A DNA stretch of 64,000 nt from the NCBI RefSeq assembly GCF_030143255.1, contig NZ_JARJNR010000002.1, positions 62,001 through 126,000 of the forward strand. Reading direction: 5' to 3'. Of the stretch, positions 61,078 through 64,000 are shown piece after piece (the first letter of the stretch is position 1; each line of letters opens with the position of its first letter). The notes under the pieces were generated by a model. It was not told the origin of the DNA and made no database searches. It worked only from the letters and a program-made list of their open reading frames with translations. The stretch comes from Frigidibacter sp. SD6-1 (GTDB lineage Bacteria; Pseudomonadota; Alphaproteobacteria; Rhodobacterales; Rhodobacteraceae). A program made the translations under genes and the position numbers.

Positions 61078-61860
61078 TCATTCGCCCATCTTGTAGTCGA
61101 GGAACCATTTCTTGTTCAGCGCCTCGATCGTTCCATCTGCCTTCATGTCGGCGATCGCCGCATTGACCGGGCCGACAAGGTCGGAGCCCTTGGGGAAGAT
61201 GAAGCCGAAATCTTCGGACGCGAGCGGCGCGCCGATGATCTTCAGCCCGCCGTCCGAGGCCGCGACGATGCCGTTGGCCGCCGTCGAATCCGACAGCGTC
61301 AGGTCCACGTCACCCGCCTTCAGCGCCTCAAGCCCCGCGCCGAAGGTCTCGAATTTCACCACGCGCGGATTGTCCTCGTTGCCGTCGAGAATCTCATAGA
61401 TCGCCGCATAGAAGGGCGAGGTGCCGGGCTGGGCCGAGATCAGCAGATCGGCATTGGCGCCGAAGCTCGCGGCATCGGTGAACCGCTCCTCGTCGCCGCG
61501 AACGATCATCAGCATTTCCGAGCGCATGTAGGGGTCGGAGAAATCGACCTTCTCCTTGCGCTCGTCCTTGATGGTGATGCCGGTCATGCCGATGTCATAC
61601 TGGCCTTCGGACACGGCGGGGATCATCGCGTCCCAGCTGGTGTTCTGGTAGGTCACCACGATGTTCAACCGCTTGGCGATTTCCGCCATCCCGTCATATT
61701 CCCAGCCGATCGCGGCGCCAGAGGCGTCGAGGAACTGCAGCGGCGGATAGGCATTTTCCGTCACCACCGTGACCTCGCGGCCACCAAGGTCGGGCGCTTC
61801 GGCAAAGGCGGCGGAGGCAGCAAGCGCGGCGGCAGCCGCAATCAGCGAAAGATGTTTCAT
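61078..61860 (-). CDS. Polar amino-acid ABC transporter binding protein
   Basis: This 260-residue periplasmic protein has a signal ending AFAEAP and the type II binding-protein pattern: VTENAYPPLQFLDASGAAIGWEYDGMAEIAKRLN, YDIGMTGITIKDERKEKVDFSDPY and LNKKWFLDYKMGE. It belongs to the HisJ/GlnH/ArtJ family. The ligand is likely a polar or basic amino acid. It is transcribed before the permease, with a hairpin between them. Confidence 0.94.
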   Translation of the reverse strand: MKHLSLIAAAAALAASAAFAEAPDLGGREVTVVTENAYPPLQFLDASGAAIGWEYDGMAEIAKRLNIVVTYQNTSWDAMIPAVSEGQYDIGMTGITIKDERKEKVDFSDPYMRSEMLMIVRGDEERFTDAASFGANADLLISAQPGTSPFYAAIYEILDGNEDNPRVVKFETFGAGLEALKAGDVDLTLSDSTAANGIVAASDGGLKIIGAPLASEDFGFIFPKGSDLVGPVNAAIADMKADGTIEALNKKWFLDYKMGE

Positions 61861-61934
61861 GGGTCAGGCTCCCTTCACAAGCGTTGGCCGGACGTTAAGC
61901 GCGGGCCTTCGGGCTGTCCAGCCGAATGCGGGCC

Positions 61935-62975
61935 TCAGCCCCCCGCCCGATGGCCGCCGCAGACCGGGCAATCCGCCCGCCGCTTGACCGAAAGCTTGCG
62001 GCTCTCGCCCCAGAGCCCGTCCCAGATCAACAGCTCGCCCCTGAGGACCGCGCCCGCTCCGGTGTTCAGCTTCACCGCCTCCAGTGCCATCAGCGATCCC
62101 ACCACCCCCGGCAAGGGCGCGATCACCCCCGCCTCGGCGCAGGAAGGCGCGAGGCCCGGTGCCGGCCGTTCGGGGAAGACACACTGGTAGCACGGCCCGC
62201 CGCGCGCCGGGTCATAAAGCCCGACCTGCCCCTCCCACTGGGTGATCGCGGCGGAAATCAGCGGCTTTCCCGCCGCAACGCAGGCGGCATTCACCAGATA
62301 GCGCGTGTCGAAATTGTCGCTGCCGTCGAGGATCAGGTCATAATCGGCGAAAAGCGCCGCCGCTTCCTCCGCCCCGAGCCGCCGGTTGTAGGTCCGGACC
62401 GTCACGAACGGGTTCAATGCCTTCATCGCCGCCGCAGCCGAGGCGACCTTGGCCTCGCCGATCCGCGCGTCCGTATGAATGATCTGGCGCTGGAGGTTCG
62501 AATTCGACACGATATCGTCGTCGATCACCCCGATCGTACCCACCCCCGCCGCCGCGAGATAGAGAAGCGCGGGCGATCCAAGCCCGCCTGCGCCCACCAC
62601 CAGCACCTTCGCGGCCTTCAGTTTCTTCTGCCCCGTCCCGCCCACTTCGCGCAGCACGATATGGCGGGCATAGCGGTCAAGCTCGGTCGCGCTGAAGGTG
62701 CCCTGTGGCGAAATCGCTGCCGGTCGCACCCGCGCGCGAAGCTGCGCCAGCCCCGCCCGGTAGGCCATGACCAGCGCCGCGATCAGGACAGGCAATGCCC
62801 AGGCCCGCCAGTCGCCACCAATCGCCTGCCGAAGCGGATGGTCTTCGGCAAGTATCAGATGCGCAAGGATCCCCGCCCCCCAAAGCACCGCGACCCCGCC
62901 CCAGACCAGCCGCTTCGGCAGGCCGAGGACCCAGCCCGCCAGCAAAAGCATCACCACAGGCACAAGAACGATCAT
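61935..62975 (-). CDS. ThiF/MoeB-family adenylyltransferase with membrane N-terminus
   Basis: This 346-residue protein has an extra ~95-residue N-terminus with two or three hydrophobic segments ([37 protein letters not shown]). A complete ThiF/MoeB domain follows: [45 protein letters not shown] and CPVCGG, with the zinc cysteines. It should activate a small sulfur-carrier or ubiquitin-like protein by adenylation. The substrate carrier is not in the window. Its ATG overlaps the dut stop. Confidence 0.93.
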   Translation of the reverse strand: MIVLVPVVMLLLAGWVLGLPKRLVWGGVAVLWGAGILAHLILAEDHPLRQAIGGDWRAWALPVLIAALVMAYRAGLAQLRARVRPAAISPQGTFSATELDRYARHIVLREVGGTGQKKLKAAKVLVVGAGGLGSPALLYLAAAGVGTIGVIDDDIVSNSNLQRQIIHTDARIGEAKVASAAAAMKALNPFVTVRTYNRRLGAEEAAALFADYDLILDGSDNFDTRYLVNAACVAAGKPLISAAITQWEGQVGLYDPARGGPCYQCVFPERPAPGLAPSCAEAGVIAPLPGVVGSLMALEAVKLNTGAGAVLRGELLIWDGLWGESRKLSVKRRADCPVCGGHRAGG

Positions 62976-63451
62976 CCGCGCCCCGTCGAGCCAAACCCGC
63001 CCGTGCCGCGCGCGCTGGCGGACAGCACGTCAGTCAACGCGAACCGCGCCTGCACCACCGGCGCCACGATCAGCTGCGCGATCCGCTCGCCATGCCGGAT
63101 CACAAAACTCTCCGGCCCGAAATTGATCAGCAGAACCCCGAGCGGCCCGCGATAATCGCTGTCGATCGTGCCCGGCGTATTGGGCAGCGAAATCCCGTGC
63201 TTCAACGCAAGCCCAGACCGCGGCCGCACCTGAATCTCATAGCCTTCCGGTATCTCGACCCTGATCCCGGTCGGCACCAGTTTCCGCGCCATCGGTTCCA
63301 GCACGAACCCCGCCGCCCGCATCTCGGGCGGCAGGTTGGCGCGCACATCGGCCCCCGCCGCCCCCGCCGTCTCGTAAGACGGCAAAGGCACCGACAGGTC
63401 GGCCCAATCCTCGCGCATCACCCCGATCACCGGCACATCGCGCCCTTTCAT
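62972..63451 (-). CDS. dut: dUTP diphosphatase (dUTPase)
   Basis: This 159-residue trimeric dUTPase shows the five motifs, including [53 protein letters not shown] and the C-terminal [11 protein letters not shown]. It hydrolyses dUTP to dUMP and keeps uracil out of DNA. It overlaps the ThiF-like gene by ATGA and follows coaBC, and its start codon lies inside the 37-base repeat. Confidence 0.98.
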   Translation of the reverse strand: MKGRDVPVIGVMREDWADLSVPLPSYETAGAAGADVRANLPPEMRAAGFVLEPMARKLVPTGIRVEIPEGYEIQVRPRSGLALKHGISLPNTPGTIDSDYRGPLGVLLINFGPESFVIRHGERIAQLIVAPVVQARFALTDVLSASARGTGGFGSTGRG

Positions 63452-63483
63452 TCTGGTCCTAAATATCCCCGCCGGAGGCTCCC
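63447..63483. repeat. 37-base repeat, copy 2 (at the dut start)
   Basis: This copy is identical over 37 bases to 60183-60219. Here the ATGAA at its end is the dut start codon itself (ATG at 63451-63449 on the minus strand). It lies between coaBC and dut, so it could act as terminator of coaBC and leader of dut. Confidence 0.85.
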
Positions 63484-63492
63484 CCGGCCGCC

Positions 63493-64000
63493 TCAGGCAA
63501 GCGCTTCTGCGATCTTCGCCGCCAGCCGCCGCGCCACTTCGTCCTTCGGCAGCCGCGGCCAGTCCTCGGCGCCCGTGGCCGTGACCAGCGTCACGGCATT
63601 CTCCGTCCCGCCCATGATCCCGGTCGCGGGGCGCACGTCATTGGCAACGATCCAGTCGCAGCCCTTGCGCACCCGCTTGGCGGTGGCATGGGTGAGCACG
63701 TCATCGGTCTCGGCCGCGAAACCCACCACCAGCTTCGGCCGGTTTTCCTTGTCCTTCGAAAGGCTTGCGAGGATATCAGGGTTTTCCGCGAACGCCAGCG
63801 CAGGTGCCTTGCCCGACCCGTCCTTCTTCATCTTGGACGCGCTGGCATTCTCGACCCGCCAGTCGGCCACCGCCGCCGCCATCACCGCCGCATCCGCAGG
63901 CAGCGCCTCGCGCACCGCCTCCTCCATCTGCCGCGCCGTCTCGACCGGCACCACATGCACGCCCGACGGCGGCGGCACGCTCGCGGGGCCAGTGACAAAG
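63493..64000 (-). CDS. coaBC: Phosphopantothenoylcysteine synthetase/decarboxylase, partial
   Basis: The visible 168 residues are the C-terminal CoaB domain: [95 protein letters not shown]. CoaB ligates cysteine to 4'-phosphopantothenate using CTP, and CoaC decarboxylates the product in coenzyme A synthesis. The 5' end lies outside the window and the frame is still open at base 64000. Confidence 0.95.
   Translation of the reverse strand, partial: FVTGPASVPPPSGVHVVPVETARQMEEAVREALPADAAVMAAAVADWRVENASASKMKKDGSGKAPALAFAENPDILASLSKDKENRPKLVVGFAAETDDVLTHATAKRVRKGCDWIVANDVRPATGIMGGTENAVTLVTATGAEDWPRLPKDEVARRLAAKIAEALA

Overview
The window looks like a chromosomal segment of a high-GC alphaproteobacterium, most likely Rhodobacteraceae. 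The basis is the four-gene heterotetrameric sarcosine oxidase operon, the CcmI/RuvX/DUF1289 string, a ThiF-type protein with a membrane N-terminus, the CCCCGGATCAAGTCCGGGG palindrome and very high GC at third codon positions. This is inferred from gene content; no database search was run. No phage, insertion sequence, CRISPR array or replication origin was seen.

Accessory half (1-27.7 kb). The left edge holds the end of a sugar-type ABC importer (ATPase and permease), then an NAD(P)-binding oxidoreductase with a divergent HxlR regulator. From 2.8 to 20.7 kb lies what I read as one catabolic regulon. A leftward operon encodes a branched-chain-type ABC importer (SBP-LivG-LivF-LivH-LivM), an RraA-family aldolase-like protein and an outer-membrane MetA-pathway-type channel. 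A second leftward operon encodes a three-subunit molybdenum hydroxylase and an extradiol-type VOC dioxygenase. A divergent rightward operon encodes a cupin, an FAH-family hydrolase, CoxG, a second three-subunit molybdenum hydroxylase with a GntR regulator embedded in it, and a YciI-like protein. A Rid-family protein, a polytopic membrane protein, two tandem secreted MoaF-like proteins and a YceI protein follow. Nearly identical ~20-bp AAAATGT-N6-ACNTTTT dyads precede the importer operon, sit in the divergent hydroxylase/cupin promoter, and precede the Rid gene, so the embedded GntR protein probably controls all of them. Next door is a complete class I cytochrome P450 system (P450, reductase, ferredoxin) divergent from a LysR regulator. 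Together these suggest import, two Mo-dependent ring hydroxylations, ring cleavage, C-C hydrolysis and aldol cleavage of an unidentified aromatic or N-heteroaromatic acid.

Housekeeping half (27.7-64 kb). This part holds tRNA-Ser(GCT) and serS flanking a secreted RTX/CARDB protein, a glycosyltransferase, the conserved yfgM-like/bamB/der set, an ATM1-like ABC transporter divergent from an ArsR regulator, a LysM protein, a LOG-family protein, a TraB-like protein, a phosphoesterase and superoxide dismutase. The sarcosine oxidase operon soxB-D-A-G follows, interrupted by a small lipoprotein gene. Then come ccmI-ruvX-DUF1289, a TSUP transporter, dusA, an AhpD-like protein, a multicopper oxidase, a GH25 lysozyme, an FAD oxidoreductase, an M3 oligopeptidase, an amino-acid ABC permease and binding protein, a ThiF-type protein, dut and the edge of coaBC.

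Many operon neighbours overlap by ATGA, which fixed most start sites. Several dispersed palindromic or terminator-like repeats lie between genes and are listed separately.
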